The notes: a model not told the origin generated them from the letters alone. A DNA stretch of 64,000 nucleotides from Vibrio sp. JC009 (GCF_029016485.1 NZ_CP092107.1:1302001-1366000), one strand, 5' to 3'; counted from the first letter of the stretch, positions 27,067-36,524 are shown. A program made the numbers and translations.

Positions 27067-27154
27067 GGGGGAGAGAATAAAGTTTGGAATTAGTGCGCTT
27101 ACAGTTAGGTACCCGTTTTCTTATAGGGAGGGCCTGGTGAGTGATTTGACGTTT

Positions 27155-28591
27155 TTACCGAGAGGTGCTGTTAACAAAGAACAACTGCGCCAGCGTCTTA
27201 ACCTTGCTCTCTATCTCTTCAACTGCAACGTTGCCAAAGCCCATAACAGCGCCATGCCAGTCTCTTTCAGGGCAGTTTTCAGGCTCGTAATATTTTAGCG
27301 GGCGGATGATTATTCCTGCCTCACTGGCTCGTTTTGTCCATGTGCTTTCATCTATCCCTCCGTACCACTTCAAGGTGATATGCAGCCCGGCGGCCTGGCT
27401 TATTACCTGTACGTGTTCATCAAAGTGATGCTTAATCGCTTCAAGCATTCTCTGATGTTTAGCTTTGTACAAGCGGCGCATTTTCCTGATATGCCTGAGC
27501 AGGTCCCCTTCGGCAATAAAATCAGCCAGTGCGGCCTGAGTATGGGCAGGTGAATTGCCAGTGAGTGCATCTTTAACCGCTAAACACTGAGCTACCATGG
27601 ATTCCGGTACCACGGCATAACCAAGCCGCAGCCCGTTAAACATCACCTTGCTAAACGATCCTATGTAGATGATGTGCTCATCCAGCCCCATCTGACCGGC
27701 CAGTCCCTGCAAGCTGGTATATGGGCGGTGGGCAAACTGAAACTCACTGTCGTAATCGTCTTCGATAATCCAGCGTTTTCCTTCTGCTGCCCATTCGATC
27801 AGCTTAATTCGCTGCTCTGTGTTAAGTGTGGTGCCCATGGGGTATTGATTACTCGGGGTAACATAAAGCGCTTTGGCACTGCTGCTTAATACAGTATTCA
27901 GATCGAGACCACTGTGTTCTTTTACCGGTACCGGCTGATACCTGAGTTTGAGCAAGTCGATAATCTTCCGGACCTGAGCGTAACCCGGTTGTTCCATCAA
28001 TATGGTGTCTGTGCGGTTCAGTAGCGTCATTAGTGCCAGAGACAGAGCCTGCTGGGCTCCGGTGGTAATAATTATCCGTTCCGGATCACAGTGAACCGAT
28101 CGACTGCTGGCAAGGTAATCTGAAAGGACTAAACGTAACTGAGCATCCCCCTGAATATCCTGATTGCCAAGTAGTGATATCCGTGAGGCGTGCCGTTGCA
28201 GTAAACGCTGCCATTTTGCGGCTGGAAAGTTGCCAAGATCAGGGACGCCCGGAGCAAAGGAAGTATTGATATCTAAAACCGGGGAAGCTGAGCTGATTTT
28301 AGTCTGGGTTATATCCGTTGCCAGATACTGTTCCGGTAATTCAACGGCAACATAATATCCAGAACCTGCTCTGCTTTCGATATAGCCTTCAGCCGCAAGT
28401 TGTTCATAGGCATTGATAACCGTATTCCGGCTCAATGCCAGAGCCTGAGCCAGCTTTCGTGTAGAGGGTAGCTTTCCTCCCTTCGGCCAAAGACCGCAAA
28501 CAATTTTATTCTGGACGGAGAGAAACAAACTCTGCTGCTTTGAACCTTCTTCTGAGCTCAGAGCAAGGTCGCCAATATCGATAAGTTGCAT
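27155..28591 (-). CDS. MocR/PdxR-type regulator (GntR wing fused to aminotransferase fold)
   Basis: 478 residues. The N-terminal GntR winged helix (GGKLPSTRKLAQALALSRNTVINAYEQL) is followed by a fold-type I aminotransferase domain. Its PLP lysine is in IYIGSFSKVMFNGLRLGY, with PSNQYPMGTTL and EDDYDSEF also typical. Such regulators sense PLP or an amino substrate. It is divergent from a PNPOx-like gene, a frequent MocR pairing. Confidence 0.92.
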   Translation of the reverse strand: MQLIDIGDLALSSEEGSKQQSLFLSVQNKIVCGLWPKGGKLPSTRKLAQALALSRNTVINAYEQLAAEGYIESRAGSGYYVAVELPEQYLATDITQTKISSASPVLDINTSFAPGVPDLGNFPAAKWQRLLQRHASRISLLGNQDIQGDAQLRLVLSDYLASSRSVHCDPERIIITTGAQQALSLALMTLLNRTDTILMEQPGYAQVRKIIDLLKLRYQPVPVKEHSGLDLNTVLSSSAKALYVTPSNQYPMGTTLNTEQRIKLIEWAAEGKRWIIEDDYDSEFQFAHRPYTSLQGLAGQMGLDEHIIYIGSFSKVMFNGLRLGYAVVPESMVAQCLAVKDALTGNSPAHTQAALADFIAEGDLLRHIRKMRRLYKAKHQRMLEAIKHHFDEHVQVISQAAGLHITLKWYGGIDESTWTKRASEAGIIIRPLKYYEPENCPERDWHGAVMGFGNVAVEEIESKVKTLAQLFFVNSTSR

Positions 28592-28592
28592 T

Positions 28593-28625
28593 AACTGGAT
28601 CTCTCACTTTGTACAAACCGGATCC
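28593..28625. promoter_or_regulatory. Direct repeats, probable MocR operator
   Basis: aactggatct (28593-28602) and aaccggatcc (28616-28625) are similar and 23 bases apart, on about the same DNA face. They lie in the gap between the MocR gene and the PNPOx-like gene. MocR regulators are known to bind direct repeats. Confidence 0.45.
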
Positions 28626-28686
28626 AAAAAACTTACCAGTTTGACGGTAGATTGCAACCAGACAGGCAGATATGAGGAGGACTGTG

Positions 28687-29343
28687 ATGCTTTCATCGAC
28701 AAAAAGAACAGAAGTTAAAAAGGGTGCGCATAAGGCGAAATTTGAGAAAGAGCATCTTTTCCAGATTATCGACGAAAGTCTGGTCGCGCATATTGCAATC
28801 AACCAGGAGTCTGGCCCTGTGGTTATTCCTGTTCTGGCCTGGCGGGTAGATGAGTTTGTTTATATTCACGGTGCAAACAATAGCCGGTTATTTAGAACGC
28901 TGAAGGCGGGAGGCCAAACTTGCCTGACCTTCACTTTATTTGATGGCTGGATTCTGGCTCGTGCGGCAGCTCATCACAGCGCGCACTATCGCTCGGCCGT
29001 TGTATTTGGTGCATTTGAATCTGTAGAGGATATGAGCGAGAAAGACCGGGTGCTCAATCACTTTATAGAGCAGATAGCACCCGGAAGAACCGAACAGATC
29101 CGCTTGAGCGGTGAGCGGGAGCTGACCGCCACAATGGTGTTACGGATACCGCTGAATGAGGCATCAGTCAAAGTCAGCAATGGTGAGGTAAATGATGATG
29201 CGGGAGATATGACCTTACCTGTCTGGGCTGGCTATCTGCCGTACAGAACTCAGGTTGGACCGCTGGAAGCGGTGAAAGATCTGCCGGAAGGTATTTGTCT
29301 TCCTGATTATAGTGCGGCTTACGGATCGCGTTGGAAAGCGTAA
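28687..29343 (+). CDS. Pyridoxamine-phosphate-oxidase-fold flavin-binding protein
   Basis: 218 residues from ATG 28687, preceded by GAGGAGG at 28674-28680. The in-frame ATG at 28672 overlaps this ribosome site and is not used. The split-barrel FMN-binding pattern of the PNPOx-like/NimA-related family is visible (LVAHIAINQESGPVVIPVLAWRVDEFVYIHGANNSRLFRTLKAG). Regulated by the divergent MocR protein by position. Substrate unknown. Confidence 0.85.
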   Translation: MLSSTKRTEVKKGAHKAKFEKEHLFQIIDESLVAHIAINQESGPVVIPVLAWRVDEFVYIHGANNSRLFRTLKAGGQTCLTFTLFDGWILARAAAHHSAHYRSAVVFGAFESVEDMSEKDRVLNHFIEQIAPGRTEQIRLSGERELTATMVLRIPLNEASVKVSNGEVNDDAGDMTLPVWAGYLPYRTQVGPLEAVKDLPEGICLPDYSAAYGSRWKA

Positions 29344-29354
29344 CTTCTTGATAA

Positions 29355-29391
29355 TTTAAACTCAGTGGTATTAGTTTCCACTGAGTTTAAA
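29355..29391. terminator. Bidirectional hairpin between convergent genes
   Basis: tttaaactcagtgg (29355-29368) and its complement (29378-29391) form a 14-base stem with A/T-rich ends, between the flavoprotein gene and the convergent SnoaL-like gene. It can terminate both. Confidence 0.75.
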
Positions 29392-29407
29392 TTAGTTCGT
29401 GAAGTTA

Positions 29408-29857
29408 TTATTTTTGTTCTTCACCACCTAGCAGCAATAACGTTGGTTTTTTGTATAGCTTTGATGCAATCGTCTGAACTTTAATAATTCCATCTTCTAC
29501 AAAGAAAGTATCGGTTCCGTAGATTGGTGCATTTTCTTCAGAAGGTGTAAAGTTCCAGGTAATATAAATAGTACGGTCATCAACGATTGCCGGATCTATT
29601 GCATTTGAGCCATTGTCAAATCGCTTAAACAGGTAATTAAATACACCGCGAATTTTTTCTGGCCCTCTGAACATCATGTTATTTACGATCATCAGAGAAT
29701 CTTTGTCGTAGTGAACGGCAATTCCGTCAAGGTCACGATCTACCCATGCCTGGATATGCTCCTGCCATACCTGGCCTGTTGGGGCTTTAGATGCAGCTGA
29801 TGCTGAGAATGCAGATAAACCGAGTACCAGTGCCGCGAAGTAATGTCTAAGTTTCAT
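29408..29857 (-). CDS. Exported SnoaL-like/NTF2-fold protein
   Basis: 149 residues with signal peptide MKLRHYFAALVLGLSAFSASA, then an NTF2-like fold (WQEHIQAWVDRDLDGIAVHYDKDSLMIVN ... GPEKIRGVFNYLFKRF). A second, unrelated-by-sequence SnoaL-type protein in the window (compare 15170). Function unknown. Confidence 0.8.
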   Translation of the reverse strand: MKLRHYFAALVLGLSAFSASAASKAPTGQVWQEHIQAWVDRDLDGIAVHYDKDSLMIVNNMMFRGPEKIRGVFNYLFKRFDNGSNAIDPAIVDDRTIYITWNFTPSEENAPIYGTDTFFVEDGIIKVQTIASKLYKKPTLLLLGGEEQK

Positions 29858-30038
29858 TGTAGGGATTCCTTATTGGATTATTTTATATTGTCTCTATTTA
29901 AGTTTGCCAGTTGTCTGGCTCGCTTATATTTATAATCTTTTAATCGGATGAAATAAATAAAATTTCATGTATTTAAATGTGGTTTGATAATGCCGAATTA
30001 TTTTATGATAATGAGTGACCGAAAATGTTTTTAAATAA

Positions 30039-30081
30039 AAATAGCTTTAACTGGTAGTTATATTACCAGTTAAAGCTATTT
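30039..30081 (-). terminator. Long perfect hairpin after the IclR gene
   Basis: An 18-base perfect stem (30039-30056 with 30064-30081), core aatagctttaactggta, around a 7-base loop. On the minus strand it is followed by ttttattta, so it terminates the IclR gene. The adjacent gap 29858-30038 is AT-rich and should hold the SnoaL-like gene promoter. Confidence 0.8.
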
Positions 30082-30109
30082 AATTAATCTAGAGTTACAA
30101 GACTTATAT

Positions 30110-30835
30110 TTAAGAATCTATTGGGTTAATAGATAATTTTTTGAATATATGTGCATAGTGGGATAATTTTTCTGTTGTTAATTCCTGTGATGAGCCGCTC
30201 ATACCTGCTGCTGCAACCAGTTTTCCACTTTGATACAGGGGAATTGACATACAGCTCAGTCCTTCCTGTGCGCCGCCATGGTCTATTGAGTAACCCTGAT
30301 GGATGATCTGATCCAGCTTCTGTTCCAGCGGGGCGTCAAGCATGCTCGCCTTGCGAAGGCTGCGTCTGAGATCCTGCTCTTCATCCAGTGCCAGAAATAG
30401 CTTACCAATTGCTGATGTTGTCAGTCCTTCCCTTTTTCCGCGTGGGCTTCTTATGGTCAGAGGGTGTTCGCCCTCCACGGCTTCAATATAAAGGTATTCC
30501 CGGCTGCCGCACGGGACAGCCAGGTATGCTGTATTTCCTGTGGTTGAAGCCATTTCTTTAATCAGGGGAAGATAGCGTTCCCTCAGCTCGTCATACTTAC
30601 AGACCAGAGAACGGGAAAGCTCGTTTAATCTCATTCCAAGGCTGTAGCCCGCGCTTGAGTTACTGACATATCCCATTGCCGCCATGGTATTTAACAGCCC
30701 ATGCAGAGTTGTTTTGTTGATCATCAGCTCGGATGATAACTGCTGCAACTGGATCGCATTTTCACATGCTGCCAATGCTTCAAGGATCAGAAAGGTGCGT
30801 TCAACGGATTGTATTCTCTTTGTTTCGTTAATCAT
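30110..30835 (-). CDS. IclR-family transcriptional regulator
   Basis: 241 residues. N-terminal winged helix (SVERTFLILEALAACENAIQLQQLSSELMINKTTLHGLLNTM), then the IclR effector domain ending around GYSIDHGGAQEGLSCMSIPLY. Divergent from the HAD phosphatase gene across 248 bases; possible partner. That gap carries a wide inverted repeat (aacctgg near 30912, ccaggtt near 30981). Confidence 0.91.
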   Translation of the reverse strand: MINETKRIQSVERTFLILEALAACENAIQLQQLSSELMINKTTLHGLLNTMAAMGYVSNSSAGYSLGMRLNELSRSLVCKYDELRERYLPLIKEMASTTGNTAYLAVPCGSREYLYIEAVEGEHPLTIRSPRGKREGLTTSAIGKLFLALDEEQDLRRSLRKASMLDAPLEQKLDQIIHQGYSIDHGGAQEGLSCMSIPLYQSGKLVAAAGMSGSSQELTTEKLSHYAHIFKKLSINPIDS

Positions 30836-31083
30836 TTTGTGTGCCCGATAGCTGCCCTCTGAAGAAACTAAGATGTTTTCTATTGATTAAATAATAACTA
30901 AATATAACGAGAACCTGGCTCATGAGGCTATGTATCCCGGTTACTTTTGGTATGTCGATCAGTGCGTTTGATAATATCGAACCAGGTTATTTTAAAGTTC
31001 TCATATTTTTATAATGAAAACCGTGATTTTCTCTTGTTTTTGTTTATCATGGTCAGACTGATGACAAATTATGAGAGGAAAGT

Positions 31084-31743
31084 ATGCAGTTTAAAGGGCT
31101 TCTTTTTGACCTGGACGGTACGCTGGTGGATTCAAACGCGGCTGTCGATCGCTCCTGGGAGACGTGGTGTCAGCGCAACAATATCGATTTTGCTGAAGCG
31201 TCTAAGGTTTATCATGGCAGACCAGCCGGAGATACTATTAAAGAGTTTCTTGCCGGCGTTTCTGAAGACAAGGTAGAAGAAGAGATTCTCTGGCTTCAGA
31301 AACAGGAAAGTACGGATGTTGAGGGCGTTGTGGCTCTGCCAGGCGCCATTGAGTTTCTTAATGAGATCAGTGCTCATGGTATTCCGTGGGCGATAGTGAC
31401 ATCCGGTACTCTGCCGGTTGCAACAGCACGAATAAAAGCGGCTGGTATTCCACAGCCTTCAGTGCTCATTACTCCTGAGCGTGTTACCAAAGGTAAGCCG
31501 GATCCGGAACCATTTGTTCTTGGCGCAACAGAGCTGGGTTTAACCGCAGAAGAGTGCATTGTGTTTGAAGATGCGCCGTCAGGACTGAATGCAGGAAATG
31601 CAGCGGGTGCAAAAACCGTGGCGGTATTAAGCCAGTTTGAAGCTGAAGATCTTCCGCCTGCTTCAGCACATATCCGTTCTATTGCGGATCTTAGGTTAAC
31701 AAAAGACAGCTCAGGACAGTTTGGGTTAGCTTTTAGCCAGTAG
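31084..31743 (+). CDS. HAD-superfamily sugar phosphatase, HxpA/YfbT-like
   Basis: 219 residues. HAD motif I FDLDGTLVDSN, motif II VTSG, motif III Lys in VTKGKPDPEPF and motif IV FEDAPSGLNAGNAAG are all present. The cap type matches beta-phosphoglucomutase-like sugar phosphatases. AGAGGAAAG precedes the ATG. It may remove phosphate from sugar phosphates that accumulate during use of the neighbouring sugar genes (inference). Confidence 0.88.
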   Translation: MQFKGLLFDLDGTLVDSNAAVDRSWETWCQRNNIDFAEASKVYHGRPAGDTIKEFLAGVSEDKVEEEILWLQKQESTDVEGVVALPGAIEFLNEISAHGIPWAIVTSGTLPVATARIKAAGIPQPSVLITPERVTKGKPDPEPFVLGATELGLTAEECIVFEDAPSGLNAGNAAGAKTVAVLSQFEAEDLPPASAHIRSIADLRLTKDSSGQFGLAFSQ

Positions 31744-31760
31744 TAAAAATGTAGTTGGAT

Positions 31761-31795
31761 GCCTCGTTCCCATGCGTGGGAATGTATACCGAGGC
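31761..31795. repeat. REP-like palindrome 1
   Basis: gcctcg...cgaggc encloses ttccca-tgcg-tgggaa. The CGTTCCCAtGCGTGGGAATG core is shared, inverted, with 31881-31908. It lies between convergent genes, the usual site for REP elements. Confidence 0.65.
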
Positions 31796-31880
31796 TAAAA
31801 TAGGAGTGAATAGTACACCTTTTTACGCTGATGCTTTTCGTGTAACAGTTTAAATTTGAAGAAGAATTCTTGTCTGATAT

Positions 31881-31908
31881 GCATTCCCACGCTGGGCGTG
31901 GGAACGAG
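31881..31908. repeat. REP-like palindrome 2
   Basis: ttcccacgc-tgg-gcgtgggaa plus gcat/aacgag ends: the inverted partner of the element at 31761-31795, about 110 bases away, forming a pair between the HAD and FBPase genes. Confidence 0.65.
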
Positions 31909-31944
31909 AATTGATGGGATTTAGGTGGGGGGAGAACGCGGGCG

Positions 31945-32949
31945 TTAAACAGCATCAAGCATAGCGTGGATCTCAGCCATCATCTGATTGGAACCTGCAT
32001 AAAACGGCGTTCTCTGATGCAGCTTATCCGGCTGAATATCCAGAATATCCTGTACGCCATCTGTGGCCCTGCCACCGGACTGTTCTACCAGATAGGCCAT
32101 AGGATTACACTCGTACAATAATCTGAGTTTTCCTTCCTTCAGAGTTTCTGTTGCAGGGTAGAGATAAATACCGCCTTTCAGAAGATTTCTGTGAATATCG
32201 GCGATAAGTGAGCCGATATAACGGGATGTGTATGGACGGTTTTCCTGAGGCACATTTTCCTGGCAGTATTTGATATAACGTTTCACCCCTTCCGGGAAAG
32301 CCAGATAGTTTCCTTCATTGACCGAATAGATGGTGCCGGATTCCGGGATTTTTATATCCGGATGAGAAAGGAAAAAGCTGCCCAGACTTGGATCATAGGT
32401 GAACCCGTTGGTTCCGACGCCAGTGGTATACACAAGCACAGTGGACGAACCATAGATGACATAACCGGCAGCCACCTGCGCTCTTCCTGGCTGAAGGAAG
32501 TCATTTTGAGTCGGAGGAGAGCCCACCGGGGAAATTCTTTTATAAACAGAGAAAATCGTTCCTACCGATGCGTTAACATCAATATTGGAAGAACCGTCCA
32601 GCGGATCAAGCAACACAACGTATTTTGCGTTCTTGTTGAGTTCGCCGTCAAAAAGAACAACCTGTTCTTCTTCTTCACTGGCGATACCGCAAACCTGATC
32701 CCGGCTTTCCAGCGAAGATTTAAAAGTTTCATTGGCAATTAAATCCAGCTTCTGCTGAATTTCACCCTGAATATTTTCATCACCTGTAGCGCCGAAAATA
32801 TCTAAAAGACCCGCCTTATTTATTTCGCGGTTAACGACCTTGGCTGCTAATGCGATAGAGCTGAGCAGAGAAGATAATTCACCGGTTGCGTGGGGAAAGT
32901 CCTTTTTCTTTTCGATTATAAATTCACCGAGGGAAAGTGAGCCGGGCAT
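31945..32949 (-). CDS. fbp: Fructose-1,6-bisphosphatase class I
   Basis: 334 residues, the usual length. Metal and substrate motifs are intact: [24 protein letters not shown], and the C-terminal catalytic region [21 protein letters not shown]. It hydrolyses fructose 1,6-bisphosphate in gluconeogenesis. It is unusual as an accessory copy beside a sugar transporter; Vibrio normally keeps fbp elsewhere, so this could be a second copy. A terminator separates it from the transporter gene upstream on the same strand. Confidence 0.93.
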   Translation of the reverse strand: MPGSLSLGEFIIEKKKDFPHATGELSSLLSSIALAAKVVNREINKAGLLDIFGATGDENIQGEIQQKLDLIANETFKSSLESRDQVCGIASEEEEQVVLFDGELNKNAKYVVLLDPLDGSSNIDVNASVGTIFSVYKRISPVGSPPTQNDFLQPGRAQVAAGYVIYGSSTVLVYTTGVGTNGFTYDPSLGSFFLSHPDIKIPESGTIYSVNEGNYLAFPEGVKRYIKYCQENVPQENRPYTSRYIGSLIADIHRNLLKGGIYLYPATETLKEGKLRLLYECNPMAYLVEQSGGRATDGVQDILDIQPDKLHQRTPFYAGSNQMMAEIHAMLDAV

Positions 32950-32971
32950 GATAAGTCCTTTTTGTTGAGAT

Positions 32972-33002
32972 GAAAAAAAGCCAGCCGGGAAATGGCTGGC
33001 TT
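32972..33002 (-). terminator. Terminator after the MFS sugar transporter gene
   Basis: aagccagcc (32978-32986) and ggctggctt (32994-33002) with a 7-base loop; on the minus strand the right-hand side continues into a run of T. It precedes the fbp start, so fbp needs read-through or its own promoter. Confidence 0.8.
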
Positions 33003-33017
33003 CTGATGTGTTAATGC

Positions 33018-34331
33018 TTATGCATTTTCGTTAGCTTCAGTTACTGAGCTGTTTTTTTTTGAGATTTTGTCGTAAACCCAGATGATAGCGAAGACAGGCA
33101 GGATAATCAGAGGTACCACAGAGATTGCCTGGAATGATTCAACTGATGCAATTCGAGTTACTTCTGTCATCATTTCTGGTGATAGTGTAGCCAGTTTATC
33201 CGCACCACCTGCTGCTTCAGCACGTGCTGTATCAAAGATTGAACCCATCATAGGAAGTACGAACTGGATAGACAGACCACCTGCGAAACCAAGCAGACCA
33301 AGAGCCAGTGCGCCACCGTTAGGGAAACGTTCAGTAATGATACCCTGCATAGTTGGCCACATGTAACATACACCGATACCCCAGATAGTCGCTGCAAGGA
33401 ATGCAGGTAGTGGAGAGTCAGCAATACTTAGTGCGTACAGACCAGCTGCTGCAAACACACAGCTTACCGTCATCAGACCAACAGATGAGATGTGCTTAAA
33501 TACAACACCGGCAAAGTTACGTAGTACAAACATCAGGCCACTTACGTAAACCAGTAGCAGGATACCTTTCATACCTACAATGTTAGACAGAGCAACGTTT
33601 ACCCACTGACCTGGTGCCAGCTCGGATGCAGCAGTCAGGAACATACAAGCCCAGATCACCCAATATAGTGGACGACGAACCAGTTCCAGTACCATATCTT
33701 TATAGCTTACGCCGTTTGCAACACGTTCGGTTACCGGGAACTCAACACCGATAGACCACTTAATCATCAGCAAGCCAGGAAGGAACAGTAGCAGAAGGTT
33801 AATCTGCCAAGGTAGATCCAGGGCACTGAACAGTACGCCAGACAAACCACCAACAACGATGCCCGCTGGCCACCAGGCGTGCAGCACGTTCAGGCGGTGT
33901 GCTTTCTCTTCAGGGAACAGGGCGGCAATCATAGGGTTTGCTGCGGCCTCTACCGCACCCCAACCCAGACCGGTGAGCAACAGACTACACCACACTATCA
34001 GCACGGACAGGTCAGTCACAGGTAATACTGCTGCTGCAAGCAGGCCACCAGTACTTAAGATGTAGCCAAAAGCGGAAAACAGTAGCATGTTTTTCATGCC
34101 AACCTTATCAACCATTGCACTACCAAATAGCAGTGTCAGGGCAAAGCCGATGAAGGTAGCGCCCAGCGCCTCACCCACCATAGAGGCTGAGCTCATAATA
34201 TCGATTTTATCGTAGATATCCGCTTGCAGATCAGGTGCAATGTTTGCACGTACTGCAAAACCAAGCCCTATCATAAAGATAGAGAGGTTACCGATTCTAA
34301 ACAGTAACTTTGTATCGAATTCTTTTTTCAT
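33018..34331 (-). CDS. MFS sugar transporter (FucP-like group)
   Basis: 437 residues, about 12 helices. The pattern ([22 protein letters not shown] ... [22 protein letters not shown] ... [35 protein letters not shown]) matches proton-coupled sugar symporters related to FucP. It is divergent from the mutarotase gene; the 584-base gap carries a TTCGAA-type operator candidate on its side. It probably brings in the sugar used by genes 37-46 kb. Confidence 0.88.
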   Translation of the reverse strand: MKKEFDTKLLFRIGNLSIFMIGLGFAVRANIAPDLQADIYDKIDIMSSASMVGEALGATFIGFALTLLFGSAMVDKVGMKNMLLFSAFGYILSTGGLLAAAVLPVTDLSVLIVWCSLLLTGLGWGAVEAAANPMIAALFPEEKAHRLNVLHAWWPAGIVVGGLSGVLFSALDLPWQINLLLLFLPGLLMIKWSIGVEFPVTERVANGVSYKDMVLELVRRPLYWVIWACMFLTAASELAPGQWVNVALSNIVGMKGILLLVYVSGLMFVLRNFAGVVFKHISSVGLMTVSCVFAAAGLYALSIADSPLPAFLAATIWGIGVCYMWPTMQGIITERFPNGGALALGLLGFAGGLSIQFVLPMMGSIFDTARAEAAGGADKLATLSPEMMTEVTRIASVESFQAISVVPLIILPVFAIIWVYDKISKKNSSVTEANENA

Positions 34332-34488
34332 AATCCATTTCCTAATTTGTAGGGTAGTTTTGTTTGGCTTATCCCGTAACTAATCCGGTAGCGGCAGGGA
34401 AAGTCATGTAATTCAGAAAGCCTCGTTCATCGAACGTCAAAATTGGTTATTTCTGCAAAAGGATGACTTGCGGCGATCGTCAATTTTT

Positions 34489-34527
34489 ATTTCGAAAATA
34501 ATATATACGCATTTTTTACATCGAAAA
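34489..34527. promoter_or_regulatory. TCGAAAA-type sites upstream of the MFS transporter
   Basis: atttcgaaaat (34489-34499, with a ttcgaa core) and tcgaaaaa (34521-34527) lie about 160-195 bases upstream of the transporter start. The same motif recurs at the deoC-like and isomerase promoters and suits DeoR-family operators. The remaining gap 34332-34768 shows no gene; a weak CRP-like half site (TGTGA) is at 34597. Confidence 0.4.
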
Positions 34528-34768
34528 ACACAACTTTTGATTGTTTGTGTTGTTGGTCATGTTTTTTCATCTTAAAAGCGCAATTTGGTGAAAAACTGTG
34601 ATCTGAGACACTTAAATGCGAAGCGGAGTGACAATTTGTAGGTAATAGTCGTTGGAACGAGTTTCATTTTAAAAATGATTTTGATCAGATTTTCGTGCTT
34701 AAATTCGCCACTTCAACTGATGAATGCTCAAAAAGTCGATCAGAATCAAAAATACATAAAAGTTGCAT

Positions 34769-34795
34769 TTTTATTTCAAAAATTAAAGATACACT
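34769..34795 (+). promoter_or_regulatory. Promoter of the mutarotase gene, shared architecture
   Basis: tttt...ttcaaaaattaaag followed by atacact (34789-34795). It aligns with the promoters at 37577 and 42688 (TTTTCA...CGAAAATNTAAGG.TATAGT), though less strictly. Confidence 0.45.
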
Positions 34796-34837
34796 ACTCC
34801 GTATTGAGTCGATACTAAGTAAAAGCTTTTTTGGGAG

Positions 34838-34885
34838 GCAGTAACTACAGAAGGTGTTTACCTCTTTGGTTACTGCTTTTTTTTT
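34838..34885 (+). terminator. Intrinsic terminator in the mutarotase leader (attenuator or sRNA end)
   Basis: gcagtaac (34838-34845) and gttactgc (34869-34876), with an inner aggt/acct hairpin, are followed by nine T. It lies between the likely promoter and the mutarotase start at 34916, so transcripts either stop here (a small RNA of about 80 bases) or read through under control. Confidence 0.7.
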
Positions 34886-34915
34886 CGGGAGACAGGACAT
34901 AAACGAGGTGAACAA

Positions 34916-35959
34916 ATGGCTGAAACAATGACGTTGCACCCTGCATATGATGGTGAAAGTGCAAGGATATACGAGCTTAAAAACAAAAATGGCATGAAGG
35001 TGAGCTTCATGGATATCGGAGCAACCTGGTTAAGCTGCAAACTTCCGGTAAACAACCAAGGCAAAGAAGTGCTACTGGGGCTGTCTTCTATGCCTGATTT
35101 TGAAAAGCACGGAACTTATCTGGGGGCAACCGTCGGGCGTTTTGCAAACCGTATTGCCAACGGCTGCTTTACAATTGATGGCGAGACATTCCAGGTCTGG
35201 ACAAATCAGGGCGAGAACGTACTGCATGGCGGTCCGGAGGGGTTTAACAAAAGACGCTGGGCAGCCACCGAACTGGAAGACAACAGCATTATGTTTGCTT
35301 TGGTTTCACCTGATGGCGATCAGGGCTTTCCGGGAGAGCTAAAAGCGACGGTTACCTATACACTGACTAATGATAATGAAGTGGTTATCCGCTATACCGC
35401 AACAAGTGATAAGCCAACGCCTGTTAACCTGACCAATCACGCTTATTTTAACCTTGAGAATGCAGAAGAGGGTGTTGATTGCCGGGAGCATAAGATTCGT
35501 ATAAATGCCAACTACTATTTACCGACCAGAGCGGATGGTATTCCTTTCGATGAGTTTGCAGCAGTAAAAAATACCAGTTTTGATTTTACGCAGTTTAAGG
35601 CGATCAGCACAGATTTCCTGGCTGATGAGCAGCAAAAAGGGGCGAAAGGGTATGATCACTCCTATATTTTCAATCCGCTAAGGAACACGAAAGAGCCGGT
35701 TGCCACTCTGACCAACCGTGATGAATCCATTTCGCTAGAAGTCTATACAGATAAGCCGGCAATGCAGTTCTACACAGGGAACTGGAATGACGGAACGCCA
35801 AGACGTATCGGTGGCGAATATCAGGATTATTCAGGTATTGCTCTGGAAACCCAACTTTTGCCGGATGCGCCAAACCATCCGGAGTGGCCGGGAGAGAATT
35901 CTATTCTGCAGCCAGGTGAAGTCTATCGTTACCGGACGAAGTATAAGTTTGGTTTTTGA
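34916..35959 (+). CDS. Aldose 1-epimerase (galactose mutarotase family)
   Basis: 347 residues. It interconverts sugar anomers. Active-site features: GRFANRIANG, the histidines in VLHGGPEGFNKRRW and LTNHAYFNL, and the catalytic Glu in the C-terminal GIALETQLLPDAPNHPEW. It is divergent from the MFS transporter, and the pair would present the right anomer to the catabolic enzymes. I avoid the name galM because the sugar here may not be galactose. Confidence 0.92.
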   Translation: MAETMTLHPAYDGESARIYELKNKNGMKVSFMDIGATWLSCKLPVNNQGKEVLLGLSSMPDFEKHGTYLGATVGRFANRIANGCFTIDGETFQVWTNQGENVLHGGPEGFNKRRWAATELEDNSIMFALVSPDGDQGFPGELKATVTYTLTNDNEVVIRYTATSDKPTPVNLTNHAYFNLENAEEGVDCREHKIRINANYYLPTRADGIPFDEFAAVKNTSFDFTQFKAISTDFLADEQQKGAKGYDHSYIFNPLRNTKEPVATLTNRDESISLEVYTDKPAMQFYTGNWNDGTPRRIGGEYQDYSGIALETQLLPDAPNHPEWPGENSILQPGEVYRYRTKYKFGF

Positions 35960-35974
35960 TTTTCAGGTTTGAGG

Positions 35975-36010
35975 AAATGGGCGAGCGAATCGAAGCTCGC
36001 CCATTTTTGT
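35975..36010 (+). terminator. Terminator after the mutarotase gene
   Basis: aaatgggcgagc (35975-35986) and gctcgcccattt (35995-36006) followed by T residues. Confidence 0.88.
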
Positions 36011-36040
36011 TTCCCATCGTGCATTACGGGAAAGGAGTGG

Positions 36041-36268
36041 TTAGCTGTATAAAGGGCTGATATGGCAAAGTCTTCTTTTTACTTTTTTACCTATATCATT
36101 GATTACCTTGTCTACCATCTCAACATGAGAGCTGTGCTGTGAGTTGAGGATATTGGTTAAGCCAGACATCTTATTGCCTTTAATCTGAAAATTACCCTTA
36201 TTCTCAAGATCCTTCACTACTACAACAGAACCGCCTTCAAATTCTACGCGGGTAAATTTTCTAACCAT
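36041..36268 (-). CDS. Small hypothetical protein
   Basis: 75 residues, MVRKFTRVEFEGGSVVVVKDLENKGNFQIKGNKMSG..., preceded by AAAGG. Basic, with a beta-rich start and helical second half. Not recognised, with no clear link to the sugar genes around it. The gap 36269-36524 holds a dyad (aataccaat/attggtatt near 36418-36448) typical of dispersed Vibrio palindromes. Confidence 0.5.
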   Translation of the reverse strand: MVRKFTRVEFEGGSVVVVKDLENKGNFQIKGNKMSGLTNILNSQHSSHVEMVDKVINDIGKKVKRRLCHISPLYS

Positions 36269-36460
36269 ATTTTTTGCCTTTGACGTTTATAACTATGTTA
36301 ATTATCTATAGTGATTTCATTAAAAAAATGGAAATCAGGCGTGAATTATAATGTTGAAATAATATTTGTAAATGTATAAAAAATGTAAATTATGCTTGAT
36401 GATTTGTGATGTCATACCAATACCAATAGTTAGCTGGGATTGGTATTAGATATAATTGAT

Positions 36461-36497
36461 GAAAAAACGCACTTTCCGGTAAGGAAAAGTGCGCTTT
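36461..36497 (-). terminator. Terminator after the DeoR regulator gene
   Basis: cgcactttcc (36468-36477) pairs with ggaaaagtgcg (36483-36493, one-base bulge); on the minus strand it is followed by TTTTTTC. Confidence 0.75.
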
Positions 36498-36524
36498 AGA
36501 AAAGAGGGGGGCTTTGGGGCAGAG

